A stretch of DNA of 6,405 bases, taken from Bacteroidales bacterium 45-6 (lineage in GTDB: Bacteria; Bacteroidota; Bacteroidia; Bacteroidales; Dysgonomonadaceae). A model generated the notes under the pieces. It had not been told where the DNA came from. It saw nothing but the letters and a program-made list of their open reading frames with translations, and ran no database searches. Below are positions 1 through 6,405 of this stretch, in pieces. The position numbers were made by a program, and so were the translations under genes. The stretch is taken from NCBI GenBank assembly GCA_001897035.1, contig MKRS01000589.1, positions 1 to 6,405 of the forward strand. Direction: 5' to 3'. Position 1 is the stretch's first letter; the number at the start of each line of letters is the position of its first letter.

Positions 1-1
1 A

Positions 2-898
2 GGAGCCGATGACTACGAGCAATTATTTTTCAAACGGAGAGAACATGGCAATAAAGAGGTGATTTTTGCCAAACAGGCTGCTCCGGTTGGGTTCTCCGCA
101 TCTGAAATATACGTTTGGGCGCCTAAGGGAGGACAACTTGGGGGGGCAGGTTCCGTTTGTCCCACTCAAAACTTTGTGAATCTCTTCGAAAAGAAAGGCC
201 CAGATGGAAATTATTACCCCATCAGTGACACCCGCGCCAGCTACAATCCCCAAAATCCTTATCAGAACCGGGATCCACGTTTCTACAAAACAGTGCTGTA
301 CAACGGCGTGTCATGGCAAGGAGAAACATTGGATCTCACTTACAATGAGAACAAGGATCTGAGTGGTGTGCATCGGCAAACAAAAGAATATACCCGTACA
401 GGATATTATGTAAGGAAATACCTCCCCGAACAGGTCAAAAATCTGACTTCAAACACTGCTTACCACAACTGGATTTATTTTCGTTTGGCTGAAATGTACC
501 TCAACTATGCCGAAGCGATCAACGAATCATCCGATTCTCCATCGGCCCGCGCACTGGCTATTGTGGCTATCAATCAAATCAGAAATCGCTCCGGGGTAAC
601 CGATTTACCTTCCGATCTCACACAACAGCAGTTAAGGGAAAGGATTTGGAACGAACGTGCCATAGAGCTTTCGTTCGAAGAACACCGTTGGTGGGATGCC
701 CGGCGTTGGTTGAAAGCCTCAGATTGGTTCGGTGGCCCCATGTATGAAATGGAAATCACGAAAAATACGCAAGGAGGTTTGATTTACCAAGAAAAGCCAT
801 TTTACAACCGGATTTACCTGCCGTATATGAATTTGTATCCTATACCTCTCAGTGAATTGCGCAAAAATACTTCTTACAAACAGAATTCGGGATGGTAA
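2..898 (+). CDS. SusD/RagB-family outer-membrane lipoprotein, C-terminal part (5' end outside the window)
   Basis: The reading frame is open from base 2 and gives 298 residues before the TAA stop. The gene therefore begins upstream of the window, and the internal GTG at base 59 is not its start. SusD proteins are surface lipoproteins that cap a SusC transporter and bind glycan. Family marks, numbered from the first visible codon, are PTQ at 54-56 followed by a FVNLFE stretch, the RDPRF motif at 90-94, GYYVRKY near 134-140, the helix FRLAEMYLNYAEA at 160-172, NQIRNRSG at 191-198, the FEEHRWWDARRW block at 225-236, and a C-terminus ending QNSGW. About half the usual 500-600 residues is visible, covering most of the C-terminal SusD_RagB domain. 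The N-terminal TPR-like domain and lipobox are not seen. It is a paralogue of the SusD at 3975-5684 but clearly diverged from it. Its SusC partner is expected just upstream. No frameshift is seen. Confidence 0.95.
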   Translation, partial: GADDYEQLFFKRREHGNKEVIFAKQAAPVGFSASEIYVWAPKGGQLGGAGSVCPTQNFVNLFEKKGPDGNYYPISDTRASYNPQNPYQNRDPRFYKTVLYNGVSWQGETLDLTYNENKDLSGVHRQTKEYTRTGYYVRKYLPEQVKNLTSNTAYHNWIYFRLAEMYLNYAEAINESSDSPSARALAIVAINQIRNRSGVTDLPSDLTQQQLRERIWNERAIELSFEEHRWWDARRWLKASDWFGGPMYEMEITKNTQGGLIYQEKPFYNRIYLPYMNLYPIPLSELRKNTSYKQNSGW

Positions 899-929
899 AT
901 GATTTTTTAAATCCAAAAATAGAAATACG
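899..929 (+). promoter_or_regulatory. A/T-rich leader of the susC start, without a Shine-Dalgarno
   Basis: The 31-base spacer between the susD stop and the susC ATG is made almost only of A and T, with A-runs at 914-919 and 922-926. It has no AGGAGG-like sequence and no stem-loop that could stop transcription. Bacteroidota genes often start from A/T-rich, unstructured leaders of this kind. No TAnnTTTG promoter element is seen, which fits read-through from the upstream susD. Confidence 0.4.
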
Positions 930-3900
930 ATGATGAAACAAGTAAATATATTTTCCCTGACTAAGGTTATCCTTTTTCTGTTTGTGGGGCTGTCTCTCTT
1001 TTCGGTCAATGCCCAGAATGGTATAGCTTCGGACGTGAAGGGAGTAGTCTCCTGTAAGGGAAAACCTTTGGCTAAAGTAAGCGTTTCTGTAGAAAATGAT
1101 TTTGTTCAAACCTATACGGACGCCGATGGAAAATTTATTATTCGAGCCAAAGAAGGGGACAGGCTCTTGTTTTCGGCAATAGGATACAAACCGGAAGCGC
1201 ACCTGATAAAAGAGGGCGAAGGTCTGTTGAAAATTGAAATGGAAGTGTTGGCTGTTGACCAGAAATATGAGGTTGGTTATTCTCAAAGGTCTAAAACTTT
1301 GCTGACAGCTGCTGTCTCTACCATGAGCGGCGATGCCTTGTCGAAAATACCCGTACCCACAGTGAATGATGCGGTGCAAGGCACTGTGGGCGGGTTAACT
1401 GTGGAGAGAACATCCGGCAATGAACCAGGTTGGAGCTTGTCTAATTTCTATGTCCGTGGCATCGGCACTTTTGGAAACGGGCGTACTCCACTTTTTATGG
1501 TGGACGATGTCGAGCGTGACATATCGCAGCTTGATCCCGAGGAAATAGAATCGTTCTCTGTGCTTAAAGATGCTGCTGCAACTTCGAATTATGGCATTCG
1601 CGGGGCCAATGGCGTGATTAAGGTGAGGACAAGACGAGGGCATTCCGGCAAGCCAGTTGTAGGACTGAAGGCAAACTTTGGTTTTCAGGCTCCAGCTCAA
1701 TTGCCAGAATATTTGGATGCGCAAGAGTATGTTAAATTTAGGAACATAGCATTGCACAACGAAGGTTTGGCTGTGCCCAATGATCCTTCTTATGATCCCA
1801 AGATGTATGACGGGACGCAAAATTCATTCATTTATCCGAACACGGATTGGTATTCTGAATTCATCCGCAAAACTTCCCCTCAGCAGATGTACCGCTTAAG
1901 CGTGGATGGAGGTACGAACACCGTCAGGTATTATGTGACGTTCGGGGTCACAAACCAACTTGGGATATACAACTACACCAACGAAAATAGCGGGTTCAAT
2001 ACAAATCCGAGCTATACGAGATACAATGTCCGAGTGAACACCGACATCGATTTGAGCAAGTACCTCACCGTTTCTCTTGATCTGGGAGGAAAGCTGGAAA
2101 CGAAAAGGGTGCCCAATGTTTCAGCCGCCAATATATTCACGGCATTGTCGGGCCTTCCTCCTACCATTCCCATAAAAAATGAGGATGGATCGATAGCCGG
2201 GACTTCCGAACACACGAACAACCCATACGGCTACTTGGCCAGAAGCGGATACGAAGACCAGTATAACCGGTATCTTCAAGGGAATGTTTCAGCCGTTTAC
2301 AAATTCGATGCATGGGTTCGGGGCTTGTCGGGCAATGCCATGGTTGCTTTTGACACCTACAAAAGGAACGGCCGAGGCAAAAGCCAAAGTTTTGCCGTTT
2401 ATCAGAGAAATCAGGATGGGACATATTCCAAATTCGGAACAAACGATACCGATCTGACCCTCGGCTACAATTCTTCGGATTATGGATATTCGCTTCTGAA
2501 TACTTTCACGATTGGGTTGGCTTATGAGAACACATTCAACAAAGTGCATCGGGTTTCGTCCGACTTAAAATATATGCAATCGGGATACGAGGAGGCCGGG
2601 AACTATCCGGTGAAGCATGATCAAAATGTATTCGGCCACCTCTCTTATGCTTACAACGACCGTTATGTGGCTGAGCTCGGCTATTCTTACAGCGGGTCTG
2701 AGAATTTCAGCAGGTCGAATCGCTATGGTTTTTTTCCAACCATATCCGGTGCCTGGATAATTTCGAACGAAGCATTCCTGAAAAACAGACGACAAGTCAA
2801 TTTCCTTAAATTGAGGGCTTCCTATGGAATGGTAGGAAATTCGAATATAGGTTTGGGACGCTTCCCATATATGAGCCAATTCTATTTGGGAGGCGGATAT
2901 GTATTCGGTACGGCTTACTCCTCCTCTGACGGTTCCTACGAAGGACGTCTCAACAACACAGGCATAACATTCGAAAAATCATTGAACGCCAATATCGGAG
3001 TGGATGTGGAACTTTTCAAAAGTAAACTGGTGTTAAATATCGACCTCTTCCGTAACGACAGATCGAGGATTATCACCACCCGGAGCAATACCCTTCCGGG
3101 GATTATAGGCCAAAGTCTTCCTTACGAAAACTTGGGTTCTGTACTCAATAAAGGGTTTGAAGCTGCGCTAAAATATCAGGACAAAGTTGGAAATGTTGGC
3201 TATTTTGCTCAAGCAAATGTCTCTTTTGCTCGAAATAAGATCACCTACATGGAGGAAACAGCCGGCCAAGAACCGTGGACATATCAGACTGGTCGACAGA
3301 TTGATGCCATGAGAGGACTTCAGGCGATTGGCTTTTTCAATACGCAGGACGAAATCAACGGATGGGCCAAATCGACTTATGGAACAGTAAGCCTTGGGGA
3401 TGCAAAATACAAGGATCAAAACGGTGACAAGATCATCGATGCCAACGATTGGACTCCGTTGGGATATTCGAACATTCCCGAATGGAATTTAGGATTAAAC
3501 CTGGGAGGAAGCTACAAAAATTTTGAAGTGAGTTTCCTCGTTACCGCCGTTGCAAACCGCACGGTGATGGTCAGCAACAATGTTTTTGCAGGATTGCTGA
3601 ACAATTCCAAGGTGACTAACACGGCTTATGACACATGGCAACAAGGAGTGAACGAGGCGACGGCAAAATACCCGCGGTTGACAACCCAGGTGGTTTCCCA
3701 CAACCTCCAAAACTCGACCATTTGGTCGCACAATGGGAATTATGTGCGCCTTCAGAATTTAGAAGTGGGATATAATCTTCCGAAATCCTTCTTGTCGCGT
3801 GTCAAAATTGCGGATGCCCGTTTGTACCTGAATGGATATAACTTGTTTTCGATAGATCAATTGAAGAAATATCATCTTTCAGCCGATTACCCAAATGCCG

Positions 3901-3959
3901 GGATTAACGCGTATCCCGAAATGAGGGTTTATAATATAGGTGTAAACGTTAAATTTTAA
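930..3959 (+). CDS. SusC/RagA-family TonB-dependent outer-membrane glycan transporter
   Basis: A complete protein of 1009 residues, within the usual 900-1100 range, expected to import oligosaccharides across the outer membrane using TonB/ExbBD energy. A Sec signal peptide covers residues 1-28, with likely cleavage after VNA, leaving an N-terminal Gln. Residues about 36-105 form a carboxypeptidase-regulatory-like beta-sandwich (KGVV..KGKPLAKVSV, TDADGKF, FSAIGY). The plug spans about 115-237 and holds the SusC signature VLKDAAATSNYG at 211-222 and RGANGVIKVRT at 224-234. The rest is the beta-barrel, ending in Phe (NVKF), the usual signal for barrel assembly. An EF-hand-like loop (DQNGDKIIDANDW) lies at 829-841. 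Two ATG codons stand in tandem at 930 and 933; the first is taken, and the second would remove only one Met. The gene lies 31 bases after the partial susD and 15 bases before its own susD. Odd points are VGYS at 115-118 where VGYG is usual, and VDD at 191-193 where VDG is usual. The substrate is not predictable. Confidence 0.97.
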   Translation: MMKQVNIFSLTKVILFLFVGLSLFSVNAQNGIASDVKGVVSCKGKPLAKVSVSVENDFVQTYTDADGKFIIRAKEGDRLLFSAIGYKPEAHLIKEGEGLLKIEMEVLAVDQKYEVGYSQRSKTLLTAAVSTMSGDALSKIPVPTVNDAVQGTVGGLTVERTSGNEPGWSLSNFYVRGIGTFGNGRTPLFMVDDVERDISQLDPEEIESFSVLKDAAATSNYGIRGANGVIKVRTRRGHSGKPVVGLKANFGFQAPAQLPEYLDAQEYVKFRNIALHNEGLAVPNDPSYDPKMYDGTQNSFIYPNTDWYSEFIRKTSPQQMYRLSVDGGTNTVRYYVTFGVTNQLGIYNYTNENSGFNTNPSYTRYNVRVNTDIDLSKYLTVSLDLGGKLETKRVPNVSAANIFTALSGLPPTIPIKNEDGSIAGTSEHTNNPYGYLARSGYEDQYNRYLQGNVSAVYKFDAWVRGLSGNAMVAFDTYKRNGRGKSQSFAVYQRNQDGTYSKFGTNDTDLTLGYNSSDYGYSLLNTFTIGLAYENTFNKVHRVSSDLKYMQSGYEEAGNYPVKHDQNVFGHLSYAYNDRYVAELGYSYSGSENFSRSNRYGFFPTISGAWIISNEAFLKNRRQVNFLKLRASYGMVGNSNIGLGRFPYMSQFYLGGGYVFGTAYSSSDGSYEGRLNNTGITFEKSLNANIGVDVELFKSKLVLNIDLFRNDRSRIITTRSNTLPGIIGQSLPYENLGSVLNKGFEAALKYQDKVGNVGYFAQANVSFARNKITYMEETAGQEPWTYQTGRQIDAMRGLQAIGFFNTQDEINGWAKSTYGTVSLGDAKYKDQNGDKIIDANDWTPLGYSNIPEWNLGLNLGGSYKNFEVSFLVTAVANRTVMVSNNVFAGLLNNSKVTNTAYDTWQQGVNEATAKYPRLTTQVVSHNLQNSTIWSHNGNYVRLQNLEVGYNLPKSFLSRVKIADARLYLNGYNLFSIDQLKKYHLSADYPNAGINAYPEMRVYNIGVNVKF

Positions 3960-3974
3960 TGTAACAATATAGCT

Positions 3975-5684
3975 ATGAAAGCAATAAAAATATATCTGAT
4001 ATTCTTTTTTGTCGCGTTAGTGTTTCAAAATTGCTCGGACCTTCTGGATCGAGACCCGGAAACAAACACTACGCTCGAATACGAAGGGATATTTAAGAAT
4101 ACCCATTCTGCACCTGGATTCCTCAACAGGGCTTACAATTATCTTCCCTCTGGATTTTCATTTATGGGAGATGCCATGCTTGCCTCTGCATGCGATGAAG
4201 CGAAGCATTCCGATGCCGGCTCGCTGATCCACTTGCTCAATAACAATGCCATCAGCCCGACTTATAACCCGGACAATGTGTGGGACAACATGTATCGGGG
4301 AATCCGCATTTGCAACATCTTCTTAAAGGAGTTAGATCCTAATCGCGGGCTTATAGGCAAATACAACAGTATTCCTCAGGCCGATAGGGACAACTACAAA
4401 GGACAGGCATTATTCTTGAGGGCGTTTTTTCATTTCGAGCTAATAAAGCGTTATCAAAATATCTTCTGTGTCAGTAAGGTGCTTGATCCGCTCCAGGAAG
4501 AAGAGATATTTGACATCCCGCAGTCCGATTTTCAGGATGCTGCCAATTTTATCGCCAACGACTGCGACTCTGCCGCAAAATATCTACCGACAATCCTCAA
4601 GGACAAGGAAGCAAATGCGGGACGTCCTACCAAAGCGGCTCCGATGGCTCTCAAATCGCGCTTGTTGCTCTATGCTGCCAGTCCGCTCAACAACCCCGAT
4701 CGAAATGTGGAGCTGTGGGCCAAAGCCGAGAAAGCGGCAAAAGATGTGTATGACAACGCTTCGTCACTGGGATTAGTCTTGTTAAGCGATTACGGTAAGA
4801 TTTTCTCAACTCCATACAACGAAGAAGTTATTTTCGCTACAAAGGCCGACAATATCAACACCATTGAGCAGAACAATTTCCCGATCAGCTACCAAGGCAA
4901 GGGGCTTACCAATCCCACGCAAGAGCTTGTGGATTGCTATGCGATGGTCTCTTCTACTTATGCCAGCCCCATGTCGGGGTATGTTGCTACCGATCCGTAT
5001 GGACTTGCGGGCAAAAAAAGGGAAGCTCGGTTTTATGCAACCATCTTGTTTAATAATCAGGATTTCAAGGGAGCCAAAGTGGAAAGTTATGTAGGTGGTA
5101 AGGATGGATTGTATTCAACTTCCACGGCCACCAAAACGGGGTATTATCTTCGTAAATTCGTGATGCCTGATGTTGACCTCACCTTGGGGCAGACAGTGAG
5201 GCATTCATGGATATTGTTCCGTTATGCGGAGATTATTCTGAATTACGCCGAAGCCCGCAACGAAGTGTTGGATTCTCCAGGGAGCGACAAATTGCTTCAC
5301 GACTTGTTGAACCTAATCCGATTGCGTGCTGGATTGCGTAACTTCCGCAGTAGCAGCGAGTATATCAAAAGCAAGGACGAGATGCGGGAATACATTAAGC
5401 TGGAACGGCGCAAAGAGTTGGCTCTTGAAGAACATCGTTTTTGGGATTTGAGACGCTGGAAAGATATGTCTGCCCTGCAAGCTGCCATTCATGGGGTGAA
5501 AATTCAAAAAGTCCAGAATGGTTCGGATAGCCTGGGAAATCCAATTTATTCATTCACTTACGAAAGTTTCAAAGTGGAAGATCGCTCGTTTGATGAAAAA
5601 TTCCTATGGTATCCGATTCCCCGGGCAGAAGTCTTAAAATATAAAAACAAAGGGGTTGTAATTAAGCAAAATGCAGGATGGTAA
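3975..5684 (+). CDS. SusD/RagB-family outer-membrane glycan-binding lipoprotein
   Basis: A complete 569-residue protein, partner of the SusC encoded 15 bases upstream. It should sit on the cell surface as the lid of the SusC barrel and bind oligosaccharides. The N-terminus has a type II signal peptide: KAIK, a hydrophobic run, then FQNC with the lipid-bearing Cys at 20. SDLLDRDP follows, a typical SusD start. The N-terminal SusD-like domain (about 21-230) includes GQALFLRAFFHFELIKRY at 143-160, the TPR-like helix typical of the family. The C-terminal domain (about 280-569) includes NPTQELVD at 313-320, GYYLRKF at 389-395, FRYAEIILNYAEARNE at 415-430, LIRLRAG at 447-453, ELALEEHRFWDLRRW at 481-495, the WYPIPRAE segment at 545-552, and a C-terminus ending QNAGW. 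The RDPRF motif of the upstream paralogue is replaced by KREARF (348-353). The start at 3975 is fixed by the signal peptide; no clear Shine-Dalgarno is seen. Bound glycan is unknown. Confidence 0.97.
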   Translation: MKAIKIYLIFFFVALVFQNCSDLLDRDPETNTTLEYEGIFKNTHSAPGFLNRAYNYLPSGFSFMGDAMLASACDEAKHSDAGSLIHLLNNNAISPTYNPDNVWDNMYRGIRICNIFLKELDPNRGLIGKYNSIPQADRDNYKGQALFLRAFFHFELIKRYQNIFCVSKVLDPLQEEEIFDIPQSDFQDAANFIANDCDSAAKYLPTILKDKEANAGRPTKAAPMALKSRLLLYAASPLNNPDRNVELWAKAEKAAKDVYDNASSLGLVLLSDYGKIFSTPYNEEVIFATKADNINTIEQNNFPISYQGKGLTNPTQELVDCYAMVSSTYASPMSGYVATDPYGLAGKKREARFYATILFNNQDFKGAKVESYVGGKDGLYSTSTATKTGYYLRKFVMPDVDLTLGQTVRHSWILFRYAEIILNYAEARNEVLDSPGSDKLLHDLLNLIRLRAGLRNFRSSSEYIKSKDEMREYIKLERRKELALEEHRFWDLRRWKDMSALQAAIHGVKIQKVQNGSDSLGNPIYSFTYESFKVEDRSFDEKFLWYPIPRAEVLKYKNKGVVIKQNAGW

Positions 5685-5743
5685 ATGCTCTCGTTTACAT
5701 CGGGACATGGAGCCAATCAAGGTATTTTATAAAATGAATCAAC
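5685..5743. other. 59-base spacer between susD and the small lipoprotein gene
   Basis: This is the longest gap in the window. It holds a perfect but purely A/T 12-base palindrome at 5724-5735 and a 9-codon out-of-frame ORF starting at 5734 that overlaps the lipoprotein start. No G/C-rich hairpin followed by a T-run (terminator) and no TAnnTTTG promoter element is visible, so the downstream genes are probably co-transcribed with susC and susD. The larger gap could hold a weak internal processing or pause site, but nothing shows this directly. Confidence 0.35.
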
Positions 5744-6199
5744 ATGAAAATGAAAAAAAATAGTTTATCTGGGGCTATGTGCCTCCTGCTTGTCGCATTC
5801 ATCTCGGCATGTAGTGAAAGTTCTGAAGACATCAGTTCCAAATACGATCACGAACCGCCCAAATATCAGGTAGCGAATGATTCAACTATAGCTGAACCGC
5901 TTCAGGAGGTTAGCGTCAAGATAGAAATCACAGATAATGCAGGCTTAAAAAGGTTGGTGTTTTCTTATAGCGACTGGACTGTGAGCCAGGCGGTAGATCT
6001 GGATGATGCTCCCAAAAGCTATATGTTTGAGACAACGGTGGTTGTGCCTGCCAATGCCGCTAAGACGTGGATCAAGCAAGTGATCCGCAACGATGGAACA
6101 ACAACTACCGTACAGGAAACATATCATAAACTCGTTGTGACAGCAACAGACATAAACATGAACGTGCGGGCAATTCCGGTTTACATTAAAATTAAATGA
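5744..6199 (+). CDS. Small surface lipoprotein, probably one Ig-like beta-sandwich domain; candidate glycan-binding protein
   Basis: I do not recognise a named family. The 151-residue product has a lipoprotein signal peptide: KMKK, a hydrophobic stretch, then ISAC with the lipid-bearing Cys at 23. The Ser/Glu/Asp-rich residues after it (SESSED) fit the surface-export signals known for Bacteroidota lipoproteins. The mature part is rich in predicted beta strands: VSVKIEITDNAG at 56-67, LVFSYSDW at 71-78, FETTVVVPANA at 95-105, and LVVTATDINMN at 130-140 before a closing strand to the C-terminus. The D-x-AGL and ATD-x-N features resemble bacterial Ig or cadherin-like folds. Y75, W78 and W109 are possible sugar-stacking aromatics. 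It follows susC and susD and overlaps the hydrolase gene, a position often held by surface glycan-binding proteins (SusE/SusF-like, SGBP). It is much shorter than most of those. It could instead be an accessory or structural lipoprotein of the PUL. The ATG at 5744 is used; one at 5750 would also keep the signal peptide. Confidence 0.8.
   Translation: MKMKKNSLSGAMCLLLVAFISACSESSEDISSKYDHEPPKYQVANDSTIAEPLQEVSVKIEITDNAGLKRLVFSYSDWTVSQAVDLDDAPKSYMFETTVVVPANAAKTWIKQVIRNDGTTTTVQETYHKLVVTATDINMNVRAIPVYIKIK
6196..6199 (+). other. ATGA stop/start overlap between the small lipoprotein and the GH30-like gene
   Basis: The TGA stop of the 151-residue lipoprotein gene (6197-6199) shares bases with the ATG at 6196-6198 of the hydrolase gene. 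Such overlaps commonly allow translational coupling by re-initiation. If the hydrolase instead starts at the in-frame ATG at 6205, the genes do not overlap but are still only 5 bases apart. In either case the two genes must be on one mRNA. Confidence 0.7.
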
Positions 6200-6405
6200 T
6201 TGCTATGGCCAAATACCTGATTGTCATAATTGTTTTGTTGTTTGCAATGAATGGATCGATACATTCACAAGAGCCTATCAATGTGGTTATAAATCCATTG
6301 GAGGTGCATCAAACGATTGAAAGTTTTTCGGCTTCCGATTGTTGGTCGGCCAAAGATGTGGGTACCTACTGGAACAGCGATGTGAAGGAAAGTATCGCCA
6401 AATTA
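6196..6405 (+). CDS. Secreted glycoside hydrolase, GH30-like (O-glycosyl hydrolase type), N-terminal fragment
   Basis: The frame stays open to the right edge, giving 70 residues without a stop. A Sec signal peptide covers about residues 1-24 (MAKYLIVIIVLLFAMNG then IHSQ), with likely cleavage near IHS/Q and no lipobox Cys, so the product is probably periplasmic or secreted. The mature start has INVVINP at 28-34 and then HQTIESFSASDCW at 38-50, followed by the acidic/basic stretch NSDVKESIAKL. In GH30 enzymes an N-terminal strand of the side beta-sandwich leads to Q-x-I-x-GFG-x-S and a nearby Trp as the (beta/alpha)8 barrel begins, and this segment fits that pattern with SFS in place of GFG. 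The catalytic glutamates would lie downstream and are not visible, so activity and substrate cannot be judged. GH30 members cut xylan, beta-1,6-glucan, beta-1,6-galactan and other beta-glycosides. The ATG at 6196 overlaps the preceding stop; a second ATG at 6205 is an equally possible start and keeps the signal peptide. Confidence 0.75.
   Translation, partial: MIAMAKYLIVIIVLLFAMNGSIHSQEPINVVINPLEVHQTIESFSASDCWSAKDVGTYWNSDVKESIAKL

Noticed and set aside
59..61. GTG as the start of the first SusD.
   Set aside because: The frame is open upstream to base 2 with SusD-like sequence (DDYEQLFF..KEVIFA), so the GTG is an internal Val codon.
824..840. Possible Bacteroides -7 promoter element (TAnnTTTG) before susC.
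   Set aside because: The nearest match reads TGAATTTG, does not fit the TA start, lies in the susD coding region, and has no convincing -33 TTTG partner.
849..1379. 176-codon open frame on the - strand across the susD end and susC start.
   Set aside because: It lies opposite two clear genes, its product resembles no known family, and it has the low-complexity look of an antisense shadow.
4468..5094. Two open frames of 102 and 76 codons on the + strand inside the second susD.
   Set aside because: They sit in another frame of a complete SusD gene with all family motifs; the Arg/Met/Ser-rich products look like out-of-frame translation, and the SusD frame is unbroken, so they do not indicate a frameshift.
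5724..5735. Perfect 12-base A/T palindrome as a terminator or operator.
   Set aside because: It has no G/C stem and no following T-run, and A/T palindromes of this size arise easily in an A/T-rich spacer.
1..6405. tRNA, rRNA, CRISPR, insertion sequence, attachment site or other mobile-element signal.
   Set aside because: No repeats, inverted ends, transposase or integrase sequence, or RNA-like structure was found; coding sequence fills nearly the whole window.

Overview
The window comes from a member of the Bacteroidota and shows part of a polysaccharide utilization locus (PUL). The evidence is a SusD-type lipoprotein end, a full SusC-type TonB-dependent transporter with its own SusD-type partner, a small lipoprotein in the usual surface glycan-binding position, and the start of a glycoside hydrolase. 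All lie on the + strand. Shine-Dalgarno sequences are absent or poor before the starts, and short A/T-rich leaders are present instead, as is usual in this phylum. The genus cannot be decided from this sequence.

Layout: (1) bases 2-898 hold the C-terminal 298 residues of a SusD/RagB protein whose N-terminus, and presumably its SusC partner, lie upstream of the window. (2) Bases 930-3959 encode a complete 1009-residue SusC/RagA outer-membrane transporter. (3) Bases 3975-5684 encode its 569-residue SusD/RagB lipoprotein. (4) Bases 5744-6199 encode a 151-residue lipoprotein of unrecognised family, probably one Ig-like beta-sandwich. (5) From base 6196 a secreted glycoside hydrolase starts, resembling the N-terminus of family GH30 (O-glycosyl hydrolase), and runs off the right edge after 70 residues. 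Spacings are 31, 15 and 59 bases and then a 4-base ATGA overlap, so one transcript is very likely. No gene-free stretch exceeds 60 bases.

Inferred cooperation: the GH30-like enzyme would cut a polysaccharide at the cell surface or in the periplasm. The small lipoprotein and the SusD lipoproteins would hold the glycan or its oligosaccharides, and SusC would import them through the outer membrane using TonB energy. A second SusD just upstream suggests two SusC/D systems in one locus, as in PULs for complex or branched glycans. The substrate cannot be read from this window. No regulator (SusR-like, hybrid two-component, or ECF sigma/anti-sigma), RNA gene, mobile element or CRISPR array is visible. 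Nothing here requires a new kind of system. The least explained parts are the small lipoprotein and the atypical GH30-like N-terminus.
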